Origin: an uncultured Clostridiaceae bacterium | GTDB lineage: Bacteria; Bacillota; Clostridia; Clostridiales; Clostridiaceae | Assembly: GCA_946405135.1 (NCBI GenBank) | Contig: CAMJGD010000003.1 | Span: 62,001-126,000 of the forward strand | DNA: 64,000 nucleotides | Direction of reading: 5' to 3' | In this document: piece by piece, positions 47,838 through 56,060 of the stretch | Layout: every line of letters begins with the position of its first letter | How positions within the stretch are numbered: position 1 is the stretch's first letter | Made by a program: the position numbers and the translations under genes | Notes under the pieces: model-generated | What the model was told of the DNA's origin: nothing | Seen by the model: the letters and a program-made list of their open reading frames with translations, nothing else | The model's database searches: none

Positions 47838-48971
47838 ATGATTTCATTTAATAAACAAAATATTTTCGAAAATGAATTTAATTATATCAAGGATGCCTAT
47901 GAAAGCAATAAGGTATCTGGAGATGGAAAATATACTAAACTATGTAATAAGTTTATGGAAGAGAGATTTCATGCGAATAAGGTTATGCTTACTACTTCAG
48001 GCACTCACTCTATTGAAATGGCAGCTTTGCTATTAGATATTAAGCCAGGAGATGAAGTAATACTTCCTTCTTTTACTTTTGTATCTACAGCTAATGCTTT
48101 TGCTTTAAGAGGTGCGAAGTTAGTGTTTTGTGATATAAGAGAGGACAACCTAAATATAGATGAAAAGAAGATAGAAAGTCTTATAACAGAAAAGACTAAA
48201 GTTATTGCTCCTGTTCATTATGCAGGTGTGGCTTGTGAAATGGATACTATAATGGAGTTGGCAAATAAGTATAATTTATATGTAGTTGAAGATGCAGCTC
48301 ATGCTATAGGTGCAAAATATAAAGGAAAATATCTAGGAACTATTGGACATATAGGATGTTTTAGTTTTCATGAAACAAAAAATTATTCCATGGGCGAAGG
48401 TGGAGCAATTTTAATAAATGATGAGAAATTTGTAGAAGAGGCTGAAATAGTAAGAGAAAAAGGAACTAATAGAAGTAAATTTTTTAGAGGACAAGTAGAT
48501 AAGTATACTTGGGTAAGTATTGGATCAAGTTATTTGCCATCAGATATTAATGCAGCTATACTATACAGTCAATTTGAACATTTCGATGAAATAAATGAAA
48601 AAAGGATACATATATTTAAAAGATATTATGAAGGACTTAAGGCATTAGAGGACAAAGGACTTTTAAGGCTTCCTATCATAGATAAAGACTATGAAATAAA
48701 TGGACATCTGTTTTATATTTTACTAAAGGATGCTGATACTAGAGACAGGCTTTTGAAATATATGAATAATAATGGAGTAAACTGTACATTCCATTATATT
48801 CCACTTCATACATCGGATTTAAGTAAAGAGCTTTATGGCGAATTTAAGCTTCCAATAACAGAGGATCTAAGTTATAGGCTTATGAGACTTCCTATTTATT
48901 ATACCTTAGCGGATGAAGATATAGACTATGTATTAGCAAAACTATATGAATTTTTCGGATTGAATTTTTAA
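47838..48971 (+). CDS. wecE: dTDP-4-amino-4,6-dideoxygalactose transaminase
   Basis: A 377-residue PLP enzyme of the DegT/DnrJ/EryC1 family. It shares long blocks with E. coli WecE: MAALLLDIKPGDEVI, PSFTFVSTANAFALRGAK, PVHYAGVACEMDTIMELA, the Schiff-base region GCFSFHETKNYSMGEGGA with the PLP lysine, and REKGTNRSKFFRGQVDKY. WecE turns dTDP-4-keto-6-deoxyglucose into dTDP-Fuc4N (dTDP-thomosamine) with glutamate. The substrate can be made by rfbA and rfbB in the same run. Specificity for the galacto product is inferred from similarity to WecE. Confidence 0.92.
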   Translation: MISFNKQNIFENEFNYIKDAYESNKVSGDGKYTKLCNKFMEERFHANKVMLTTSGTHSIEMAALLLDIKPGDEVILPSFTFVSTANAFALRGAKLVFCDIREDNLNIDEKKIESLITEKTKVIAPVHYAGVACEMDTIMELANKYNLYVVEDAAHAIGAKYKGKYLGTIGHIGCFSFHETKNYSMGEGGAILINDEKFVEEAEIVREKGTNRSKFFRGQVDKYTWVSIGSSYLPSDINAAILYSQFEHFDEINEKRIHIFKRYYEGLKALEDKGLLRLPIIDKDYEINGHLFYILLKDADTRDRLLKYMNNNGVNCTFHYIPLHTSDLSKELYGEFKLPITEDLSYRLMRLPIYYTLADEDIDYVLAKLYEFFGLNF

Positions 48972-49106
48972 GTGAAAACTATATTTTGAACTTCGAATAT
49001 ACATTTAAGGTTTATAGATTTTGTAATTAAGATTTTTAAATAGGCTATAGCGTGCAATATACAATAATTATATTAGGAAATTTTTTATTGTAGCATCAAT
49101 TAAGAG

Positions 49107-51350
49107 GTGATTAAAATTAAGCTAGAGCTAGATAAGGATAGGACTCTTGGTTATCCTAAATTTAAGAGTTTTACTAAAAAAGAAGAAATGTTGAATAGAG
49201 AACAGTATCTAGATAGAAATTTTTGGATGAAGTTTGCATTTTCAGCTGTTTTAAATGCAGTATTTATATGCTTTGTCTATAAAATAGCTTATGTAAGGTT
49301 AGTAATGAATGACGATTATGCATTTAATTTATTTCTTTCTGGAGCTTATGGAAGTCAAACGGGGTATACAGTTTTTCAGAATATTGTATTAGGAAAGATA
49401 CTTGCTTGGTTGTATATGCTTATACCCCAAATTAATTGGTATACCATATTTCTTATGGGAACTTTATATTCTTCATTTGTAGTATTTGACGTTGTAATCT
49501 TTGATAAGTTTGGGAAATATCTTGGTATATTGTTTCAGATAATTACATCCTTACTTTTTTTAACAGTGTTTGTTTTGAATTTTCAATGGACATTGTGTGC
49601 TTATGCAGCAATTATAACGGGATTAGTAACTATGGTACATGGATATGAATCCACAGGAGCAAAAAGAAGATTTTACTATGAAATCTCTGCATTTTTCCTT
49701 ATTTTATCTTACATGATAAGAGCCAATATTTTCTTTCCAGCTTTAGTATATATGTTAGGTTATACAATTTTAATGCTGATAAGTGATAAGCGTAAAGCCT
49801 TTAATCTTTTAATTTTTGTATCAGCTATTTTTGTTTCCTGGGTAATGTTAAAAGGAATAAATACTATAGCATATAATAAAGATGAAGTATGGAAGGAATA
49901 TAGAAGATACAATGTTGTGCGTTCAGAACTTATGGACTATGGTAGTATGGATTATGATGAGTATATAGAAACTTTTAAAGCTGTTGGTTGGAGTAAAAAC
50001 GATAAAGCAGTTTTTGATAATTTCATGATTCCTGATGATGAAAAGTATAGTACTGAAAATCTTGAAATAATATGTAAAGCAAAACAAAAGGATAAATACA
50101 ACTTGGATTTCAACAGTATAAAAAAACATTTTATGTGGGATATACATAATATAGATATTTTACTGGCATTTGATGTTATTTTAGTAGTTGCAATTATTGA
50201 GATTGTATTTAATAAGAATAAAATTATTCCTATCGCTTTGGCTTTATCGGCACCCTGTTTTCATATTGCTTTTATTATTGCAAGGAGACCTCTATTTAGG
50301 GTAGTGTATCCTCATTATGTATTAGCAGCTATGCTTTTGATCTATATGATTGATATAAAAAGGATAAAGTCTACTATTGAGATAAAATCAAATAAATTAA
50401 TAATAGTAATGATTTTATCAGTATTAGTTGCATCCACTAGTTTTTTTCAAAAAGATATAGTTGATTCTAAAGAAAATTTTAAAAGTATGAAAGATCGAGT
50501 AGAAAAAAATCAAAAAATAAAACCTAATGCTATTAGAAAGTTTGATGAGTATGTAAGATTGCACCAAGAAAATGTATATATTATGTGCCCAAATAGCTAC
50601 TCATCACGTAATTTATCCTATTCTATATTCTATGCACCAAAAAAAGATTCACTAATAAATTTCTCACCTTTTGGAGGTTGGGAAGAACGCAGTAAGTATA
50701 ATGTAGAGTTCAAAAAAAAATATGGAATTAAAAATACTTTAGAAGATCTAGTGAAAAAAGATAACTTTTACATTGTACCTTTTAATAACAAAGATATGCT
50801 GACTAAATACATGGAGGAAAACTATAAGTATTCAGTTAAGTTTAATGAGGTAGAGGATTTAGATGGAATAAAGGTATATAAAGTAGTAAAAGTTCCGCCT
50901 AAAATATCAGATAAAAAGAAAGAACAAGATAAATCCGGTAATAAAAATGAAAATAAAAATGAGTTAAAGAATAAAGATGAAGATATAAATAGATCAATCC
51001 GAGAAAATGAAGATGAAAGTCCATTAAAGAGCAGAGAGACAACACAAAGAAAATCAAAATATGGTCCTGATCAGAAAAGCAAATCAAAGTATAAGTCTCA
51101 AGATGGAAATAAATCGAAATCTAAGGAAGAGGATCAAAGCAAAACAAAGCCTAAAAATGAAGAATCAGATAAGTCAAAACATGAAAACATTGACCCAAGT
51201 AAAGAAAAAGATAAGAATGAAGGAGACAATAATTCCTCCAATAAAGATAAAGAACCAAAGGAATCAAAGCCAGGTGATGGTGACAAGAGTACACCAGAAC
51301 CACCTAAAGAGGAAAAACCAGGTGAACCCAACCCAGGTAATGGGAACTAG
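49107..51350 (+). CDS. Polytopic GT-C-like membrane protein with long disordered tail
   Basis: A 747-residue protein. About 11-12 helices fill residues 40-450. The first loop has VMNDDYAFNLFLSGAYG near 67-83, an acidic pair typical of GT-C catalytic loops. A folded soluble part follows to about 600, then a 140-residue tail rich in K, E, D, N and S, ending in proline-rich EPPKEEKPGEPNPGNGN. The start is uncertain: GTG 49107 lies inside the AGGTGAT ribosome site; an ATT at 49116 has ideal spacing, and ATG 49188 has only a weak site. Last gene of the run and followed by a terminator. Confidence 0.65.
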   Translation: MIKIKLELDKDRTLGYPKFKSFTKKEEMLNREQYLDRNFWMKFAFSAVLNAVFICFVYKIAYVRLVMNDDYAFNLFLSGAYGSQTGYTVFQNIVLGKILAWLYMLIPQINWYTIFLMGTLYSSFVVFDVVIFDKFGKYLGILFQIITSLLFLTVFVLNFQWTLCAYAAIITGLVTMVHGYESTGAKRRFYYEISAFFLILSYMIRANIFFPALVYMLGYTILMLISDKRKAFNLLIFVSAIFVSWVMLKGINTIAYNKDEVWKEYRRYNVVRSELMDYGSMDYDEYIETFKAVGWSKNDKAVFDNFMIPDDEKYSTENLEIICKAKQKDKYNLDFNSIKKHFMWDIHNIDILLAFDVILVVAIIEIVFNKNKIIPIALALSAPCFHIAFIIARRPLFRVVYPHYVLAAMLLIYMIDIKRIKSTIEIKSNKLIIVMILSVLVASTSFFQKDIVDSKENFKSMKDRVEKNQKIKPNAIRKFDEYVRLHQENVYIMCPNSYSSRNLSYSIFYAPKKDSLINFSPFGGWEERSKYNVEFKKKYGIKNTLEDLVKKDNFYIVPFNNKDMLTKYMEENYKYSVKFNEVEDLDGIKVYKVVKVPPKISDKKKEQDKSGNKNENKNELKNKDEDINRSIRENEDESPLKSRETTQRKSKYGPDQKSKSKYKSQDGNKSKSKEEDQSKTKPKNEESDKSKHENIDPSKEKDKNEGDNNSSNKDKEPKESKPGDGDKSTPEPPKEEKPGEPNPGNGN

Positions 51351-51352
51351 TA

Positions 51353-51392
51353 TAAAAAATCTAGAGATATAGCATGTCTCTAGATTTTTTTT
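51353..51392 (+). terminator. Terminator of the rfbA-to-GT-C operon
   Basis: AAATCTAGAGA and TCTCTAGATTT form an 11-bp stem, followed by TTTTT. It lies right after the stop of the last gene. Confidence 0.88.
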
Positions 51393-51800
51393 ATGCTGTT
51401 TTAAACTTTGCTTTACAATCTATAACATATTAGAACTTTAGCTTTAAGTTGTAAGAAAAAGTAGATGTACAAGTCATTGAAGCTTCTCAACCTTTATTCC
51501 GCTATTTTTCTATGTTGTAGAAATAGTAGATGCCCAAGCCTTTAATTAAAGCTGTTTTAGGGGGACTTGGTTTGTATAGGAAAGTACTAGGCAATTTATA
51601 ACTTTTCTGATTACTATTTTATATTTAATTATTGTGTAATAATGATATAATTAGCCTAGAGAATATTGTCGAAATTTGTAGATGATGTACTGCAGACTTG
51701 GACAAGTTCTTCTAAATATTAGGTGAATAAGCTATTGGTACCAAGCAAATTTTACCTAAAACTAATAAAAAATCTTGTAGAAAGGAAGAAAAAGTATTAT
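51393..51800 (+). other. Gap before the LCP gene: two repeats and a promoter-like site
   Basis: No gene is supported here. It holds two copies of the 23-nt repeat, and TGATATAAT at 51643-51651, an extended -10 element also found upstream of the second LCP gene (63633). In-frame GTG 51723 could extend the LCP protein, but its ribosome site is poor. Confidence 0.45.
51444..51538 (+). repeat. Dispersed 23-nt repeat, two copies 66 bases apart
   Basis: Copies at 51444-51466 (TTAAGTTGTA then AGAAAAAGTAGAT) and 51510-51532 (CTATGTTGTA then GAAATAGTAGATG). The first continues into GTACAAGTC and the second into CCCAAGCC, showing that a 3' extension is partly kept. Confidence 0.6.
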
Positions 51801-52814
51801 ATGGCTAAAATATTTTATAGAAAACCTAAAGAAAATAAAACTTTTAGAAAACCTAAAAAAGTTAAGAAAATACTTATAACCATCCTATCTATAATATTGA
51901 TAATTCTATTATCCGTAGTAAGTTTAGGCTATTTACAGTTTAAGAAAATAGATCATGTTAATCTTCCTAAAACTGATGAAGGACTAGGAATAAGCAATCA
52001 ATCACAAGTAATTAAAGATGAAAATGGTGTGGATCAGAAAAAACATGAAGTTACTAATATATTGCTTTTAGGTGTGGACAAACAAGAGAATGCATCAGAT
52101 TCTATAATGGTAATGACTATAGATGATACTTCAAAAACTATAAAAATTTCTTCTATTATGCGAGATAGCTATATAGAATTTGGACAAGGAAAAGTAAACA
52201 AAATTAATTATGCTTACCACTATGGTGGACCAGAACTATCCGTAAAAACTATAAATGAAAACTATAATCTAGACATAAAGAATGTTATTAAAGTAGATTT
52301 TGAAGGATTAGATGAGATAGTTAACAGTGTAGGCGGCGTGGATATAGATATAAATGCAGATGAGATTAAAGTAATAAATACCCAAGTAGAAGCCTTGGCA
52401 AAGAAAGAAAATGTCCAAGCTAAATATATTCAAAATCCAGGTAAACAGAGGCTGGATGGACTTCAAGCTTTAGCTTATTCCAGAATAAGAAGCGTAGGAA
52501 ATCATGATTATCAGAGGACTCAAAGACAAAGAAATGTCATTAGAGCTATATTCCAAAGGATGAAAGATATGCCTGTAAGTCAGTATCCTGCAGCTTTATC
52601 AAAAATAGCACCTTATTTTGAAACAAGCTTAAATTTAAAAGAAATGCTTTCTCTAGGTAAAAAAGCTATAGACTACAGTGAAAATGGAATAAAAGAAACA
52701 AGGGTACCCTATGATGAATACCAAACCCCTACTAACATAGATGGTACATTTTATTTGAAATGGGATAAAGAAAAAAATCTTGAAAAACTCCATGAGTTTA
52801 TATATTTACAGTAA
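51801..52814 (+). CDS. LytR-CpsA-Psr (LCP) family ligase
   Basis: A 337-residue membrane-anchored LCP protein. A basic N-terminus and one helix (about residues 24-45) precede the extracytoplasmic LCP domain. Conserved sites: LLLGVDK, the arginine in SSIMRDSYI, DFEGLDEIVNSVGGVDI, and the run AYSRIRSVGNHDYQRTQRQR, which binds the lipid pyrophosphate. LCP enzymes move glycopolymers from undecaprenyl-PP to peptidoglycan. I start at ATG 51801, after AAGGAAG; an in-frame GTG at 51723 would add a 26-residue extension. It fits as the attachment enzyme for polymers made in this window. Confidence 0.9.
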   Translation: MAKIFYRKPKENKTFRKPKKVKKILITILSIILIILLSVVSLGYLQFKKIDHVNLPKTDEGLGISNQSQVIKDENGVDQKKHEVTNILLLGVDKQENASDSIMVMTIDDTSKTIKISSIMRDSYIEFGQGKVNKINYAYHYGGPELSVKTINENYNLDIKNVIKVDFEGLDEIVNSVGGVDIDINADEIKVINTQVEALAKKENVQAKYIQNPGKQRLDGLQALAYSRIRSVGNHDYQRTQRQRNVIRAIFQRMKDMPVSQYPAALSKIAPYFETSLNLKEMLSLGKKAIDYSENGIKETRVPYDEYQTPTNIDGTFYLKWDKEKNLEKLHEFIYLQ

Positions 52815-52885
52815 ATACTTGATTTGATACAGTTATATTCCTACTGATACAATTTGTAGTGGCACTGTCTTTAATTAATAAAAGC

Positions 52886-52997
52886 TATCTTTAAGTTGCA
52901 TATATATCGTATAATATATATGCAACTAAGATTAATTTTTGCTTTTTTACTATCTTTAACTATATATCGTATAACATATGTATATGTAACTTAGATA
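52886..52997 (+). repeat. Tandem pair of imperfect palindromes
   Basis: Two related elements start at 52886 and 52951, 65 bases apart. Each begins TATCTTTAA, has TATATATCGTATAA at the centre and ends near AACTAAGAT or AACTTAGAT. In the first, TTGCATATATAT and its exact reverse complement surround CGTATA (52896-52925). They lie 70-180 bases before the next ATG and could be operators or RNA hairpins. Confidence 0.6.
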
Positions 52998-53067
52998 GCG
53001 CAAAGAGAGCTATAAAAAGATTAGTTTAAAAATTGTTACTTCTTGCTAATTTTAAGGGGGGCTTTTA

Positions 53068-53976
53068 ATGGGAATAAAAACAGAAAAGAGACAGCTGCTT
53101 AAGTTTTTGTATTATTTTGGAGCATTTTTTATAGCAAACCTGATTGTAAGTATATCTTTTATTACTAAAATAGACTTTATTCCACAAAAAATTTTAACTT
53201 ATACAATGAGTTTGTCTTATGTCACTAGGATATTTGCATTGATGATCATACCTATTTTTCTAATGGAACTTATTAAATCAAGGCCTGAAGGTCTAAGTGA
53301 CTACATTAGGTCTAAAGGTATAGTTTTTACCTTCATGGAAGCTATGTTAATAATATATTTTATCTACGCTAGAGTTACTATGCAAGATTCTTTAATTAAA
53401 GATTCGTCCTTAAATATGATGATATTATTCATTCCAATGAGCATACAATGGATTCATTATAAATCTTTGAACTCAGACAGAAGAACAGAATGGCAGAAGG
53501 CCGTAGGAACATATGAAGAAGAATCTGAAACTGTAAATACATTTTTTTGGCGATTAAAGATAAGCTTTAATAATATAGAAAAAAATATTAGCAGAAAAGA
53601 AATTATAAAATATACTAAAGAATATTTTTTTTCTCAAATAATAATATCCATAATAATTTATTCTATATTAATATCAGAGAAAAGTACAATTTTAATTGCA
53701 ATCTGTACTGTCATATTTTTTAGGCTTATTTTACTAATTATAGATGTAATTTTTGGTCTAGTAGGCTATATAGATGGGAAATGTACAGGCTTTTTTATAG
53801 AAGATAAATGTGAAAATCATAGACGTATATATTATGTCTATATTATTACAGATTATCAAAATAAAAATGAAATAAAAATTACTTCAGACCATGAGCTATT
53901 CATTTATGAAGGTTATAAAGTAAGGGCATATCATACTTTATTATCAAAACGATACATAAAATTCAAATTGCTATAA
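53068..53976 (+). CDS. Polytopic membrane protein of unknown function
   Basis: A 302-residue protein with about six hydrophobic helices: residues 14-34, 46-66, 80-98, 110-125, 185-205 and 207-235. A cytosolic stretch around 130-180 is charged, and the C-terminal 55 residues are soluble and rich in lysine and tyrosine. I do not recognise the family. It stands alone with a strong AAGGGGGG ribosome site, behind the tandem palindromes, so it may be separately regulated. Confidence 0.65.
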   Translation: MGIKTEKRQLLKFLYYFGAFFIANLIVSISFITKIDFIPQKILTYTMSLSYVTRIFALMIIPIFLMELIKSRPEGLSDYIRSKGIVFTFMEAMLIIYFIYARVTMQDSLIKDSSLNMMILFIPMSIQWIHYKSLNSDRRTEWQKAVGTYEEESETVNTFFWRLKISFNNIEKNISRKEIIKYTKEYFFSQIIISIIIYSILISEKSTILIAICTVIFFRLILLIIDVIFGLVGYIDGKCTGFFIEDKCENHRRIYYVYIITDYQNKNEIKITSDHELFIYEGYKVRAYHTLLSKRYIKFKLL

Positions 53977-54317
53977 AATAGTAAGAGTGGCTTCAATATG
54001 TCTTACATTGGAATATTCTTTTCCCCAAAATATCTAGCATTATTAAAAGGCAGTTAGTTATATTAGAATTTTCATAAATAAATTTCTTGTTTTTAAATAT
54101 AAATATTTCTACAAACAGTAAATATGAAATTTTATGTAAGTAGTGAAGAATATTGTCTCAAAGCAGAAAAAAAAGGTATAATTTATATTAAAGTTTAATA
54201 ACAGTTATACGAATACTAAAATAGAGTTATGTAGAATAATAACTTTATAAACTTGTTTTTATGATCAACTGAAAAGTTTAATAGGATGATAATTATAAAA
54301 ATTTTATTAGAGGGAAG
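53977..54317 (+). other. Intergenic region with a possible promoter
   Basis: No gene is visible in 341 bases. TTGTCT, 18 bases and TATAAT (54153-54182) may be a promoter for the small gene at 54318. A short hairpin, GTAAGA with TCTTAC, lies at the left end. Confidence 0.4.
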
Positions 54318-54605
54318 ATGAATATGGAGAGTATTGATGACATAAAAAGTCTTGATGATTTAACTCTTGTACGATGTATAATAAAAAAGGACTGTAGGAA
54401 TTTTTTCAAAGCTCAGGATTATAATGGTAAAAAATACATTGTAATAAAAAATCATGTTACTAGTAAGTTTAAAAAAGGAACAGATGATACCTTTTATGCA
54501 GTAAAAGAAAAGAGAGGGTATATTTTAAAAAGAGATGTACTTTATCCAATAAGTTCAACAGAATTTGAAAAGTTATTAAAAAAGTTTGGGAAAGTCCAGC
54601 TTTAA
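54318..54605 (+). CDS. Small basic protein of unknown function
   Basis: A 95-residue soluble, lysine-rich protein (start MNMESIDDIKSLDDLTL, end EFEKLLKKFGKVQL). No family is recognised and no membrane segment or signal is seen. The alternation of basic strands such as GKKYIVIKNHVTSKF and RGYILKRDVLYPIS suggests a small beta-rich fold. Coding is supported by a frame of proper length, AGAGGG near the start and a strong terminator after it. A second ATG at 54324 has better spacing from the ribosome site. Confidence 0.6.
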   Translation: MNMESIDDIKSLDDLTLVRCIIKKDCRNFFKAQDYNGKKYIVIKNHVTSKFKKGTDDTFYAVKEKRGYILKRDVLYPISSTEFEKLLKKFGKVQL

Positions 54606-54686
54606 ATTTATATAGATGTTAGTCTTTTCAAGAGTTTAGCCTAAGAGGAATTTTATACAAATATTTTTACTAAATATTGTAAAAGC

Positions 54687-54740
54687 ATAAATAGGTTGGT
54701 GCATAATTAATAAAACTATATTATGCACCAACCTATTTAT
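54687..54740. terminator. Bidirectional terminator between convergent genes
   Basis: ATAAATAGGTTGGTGCATAA and its exact reverse complement form 20-bp arms with a 14-base loop, between the small + strand gene and the rubrerythrin gene on the - strand. A and T runs flank both sides. Confidence 0.85.
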
Positions 54741-54776
54741 AATTAATTTTGAATAACTTAAATAATTTTTGTAGAA

Positions 54777-55364
54777 TTAATAGTTTTCACAAGCTAATTC
54801 AAAATATTCTTTTGGATGTAAGCAAGCAGGACACTTTTCAGGGGCAGAAGTACCTTCATATATAAATCCACAGTTGCTGCACTTCCAAAGTACTTTTTCA
54901 TCTTTTTTAAATACCTGCCCATTTTTAACATTTTCTAATAATTTCAAATATCTTTTTTCGTGTTCTTTTTCTACTTTAGATATCATATCATAGGCTACGG
55001 CAATCTCTGGGAAGCCTTCTTCTCTTGCTATTTTAGCAAATTCCGGATAAAGCTCTGTCCACTCTTCATTTTCGCCCATAGCTGCTGCTTTTAGGTTATC
55101 TTCTGTACTATCATGTAAAGCTACTGGATATTTTGCAGTAATTTCTATAGCTTCATCTTGATAATCATCTTTTAGAAATTTATAGAATCTTTTTGCATGT
55201 TCTTTTTCTTGTTCTGCTGTTTCTATAAATATTTTTGATATTTGTAAAAAACCTTCTTTTCTAGCTACACTAGCATAGTAGGTATACCTGTTTCTTGCTT
55301 GAGATTCTCCTGCAAAAGATTTTAATAAATTTTCAGCGGTTTTTGTTCCTTTTAATGATTTCAT
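54777..55364 (-). CDS. rbr: Rubrerythrin
   Basis: A 195-residue rubrerythrin, an NADH-linked peroxidase that protects anaerobes from peroxide. The N-terminal ferritin-like domain shows the di-iron ligands in ESQARNRYTYYASVA, ETAEQEKEHAKRF and the second half YDMISKVEKEHEKRY. The C-terminal rubredoxin domain has CSNCGF and CPACLH. I start at ATG 55364, eight bases after AGGAGG, rather than the TTG one codon upstream. It has its own promoter and is the only oxidative-stress gene here. Confidence 0.95.
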   Translation of the reverse strand: MKSLKGTKTAENLLKSFAGESQARNRYTYYASVARKEGFLQISKIFIETAEQEKEHAKRFYKFLKDDYQDEAIEITAKYPVALHDSTEDNLKAAAMGENEEWTELYPEFAKIAREEGFPEIAVAYDMISKVEKEHEKRYLKLLENVKNGQVFKKDEKVLWKCSNCGFIYEGTSAPEKCPACLHPKEYFELACENY

Positions 55365-55419
55365 CAATATAACCTCCTCATTGATAACTACTCAACTATA
55401 ATTTTTATCTTATGATAAT

Positions 55420-55448
55420 ATATTAACTAATATATTAGAAAATGTCAA
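55420..55448 (-). promoter_or_regulatory. Promoter of the rubrerythrin gene
   Basis: Read on the - strand: TTGACA (55448-55443), 17 bases, TAATAT (55425-55420). It lies 56 bases before the ATG. A PerR site would be expected for this gene, but I cannot point to a convincing one. Confidence 0.6.
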
Positions 55449-55636
55449 TAGTAATTAGTAATAAATAATAATTATTATTTATTTTAATAGAAATCATGGC
55501 TTATATTTTAAAAAGACTATTTAAATTTATTTTTAGATAAAAACAAGTAGATAGGAATAAGGAGCTATAGAAGGCTTATATTACATACAGAAGTAATATT
55601 AATCTATGTTGTAAAGAAAAGTAGATGATCAAGAAT

Positions 55637-55755
55637 AAGTCATATGAAATGCTAAAGATAATTATATAACCTAAAATTCACAATACCAAGGATATTATAT
55701 AATGAATATGAAAATGCTAGGGCCATGTTGTAGGAAAAAGTAGATGGACAAGTCA
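55637..55755 (+). repeat. Diverged 118-bp unit, copy 1
   Basis: Begins AAGTCATATGAAATGCTAAA and ends with a 23-nt repeat. It aligns over its length with 55814-55931, by eye at about three quarters identity. Confidence 0.55.
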
Positions 55756-55813
55756 CAAATCTTAAAAATAAGTGGAAACTATTGGGATGTATATTATAGC
55801 AAAATTATATGAC

Positions 55814-55931
55814 AAGTCCTATAAAATATTAAAAATAATTATTTAATCAAAATTTCATAATGCTGGGAAGCTTATATAGTAATGATGGAAATGCTAGGGC
55901 TATGTTGTACGGAAAAGTAGATGCACAAGTA
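55814..55931 (+). repeat. Diverged 118-bp unit, copy 2
   Basis: Begins AAGTCCTATAAAATATTAAA, shares AAATGCTAGGG before the 23-nt repeat, and lies 177 bases after copy 1. Confidence 0.55.
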
Positions 55932-56060
55932 TAGGAAATACTAAAAAACTATGTTGTAGGAAAAAGTAGATAGACAAGTATTAAGAAATTCAAAATTTTA
56001 TTTTAATTAAAAAGGTGTGGGGCTAAAAATTGATGCTTGTACACTTTAGGGAAAATATGT

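Larger units (their letters stand above)
55604..55980 (+). repeat. Dispersed 23-nt repeat, four direct copies
   Basis: Copies begin at 55604, 55723, 55900 and 55949. Each follows CTATGTTGTA then two or three variable bases, AAAAGTAGAT and often GnACAAGT. Spacings of 119, 177 and 49 bases are irregular. Confidence 0.75.

Noticed and set aside
51061..51372. A 103-codon + strand frame overlapping the tail of the GT-C-like gene
   Set aside because: It is the same low-complexity DNA read in another frame and runs into the terminator; the tail frame continues a real protein.
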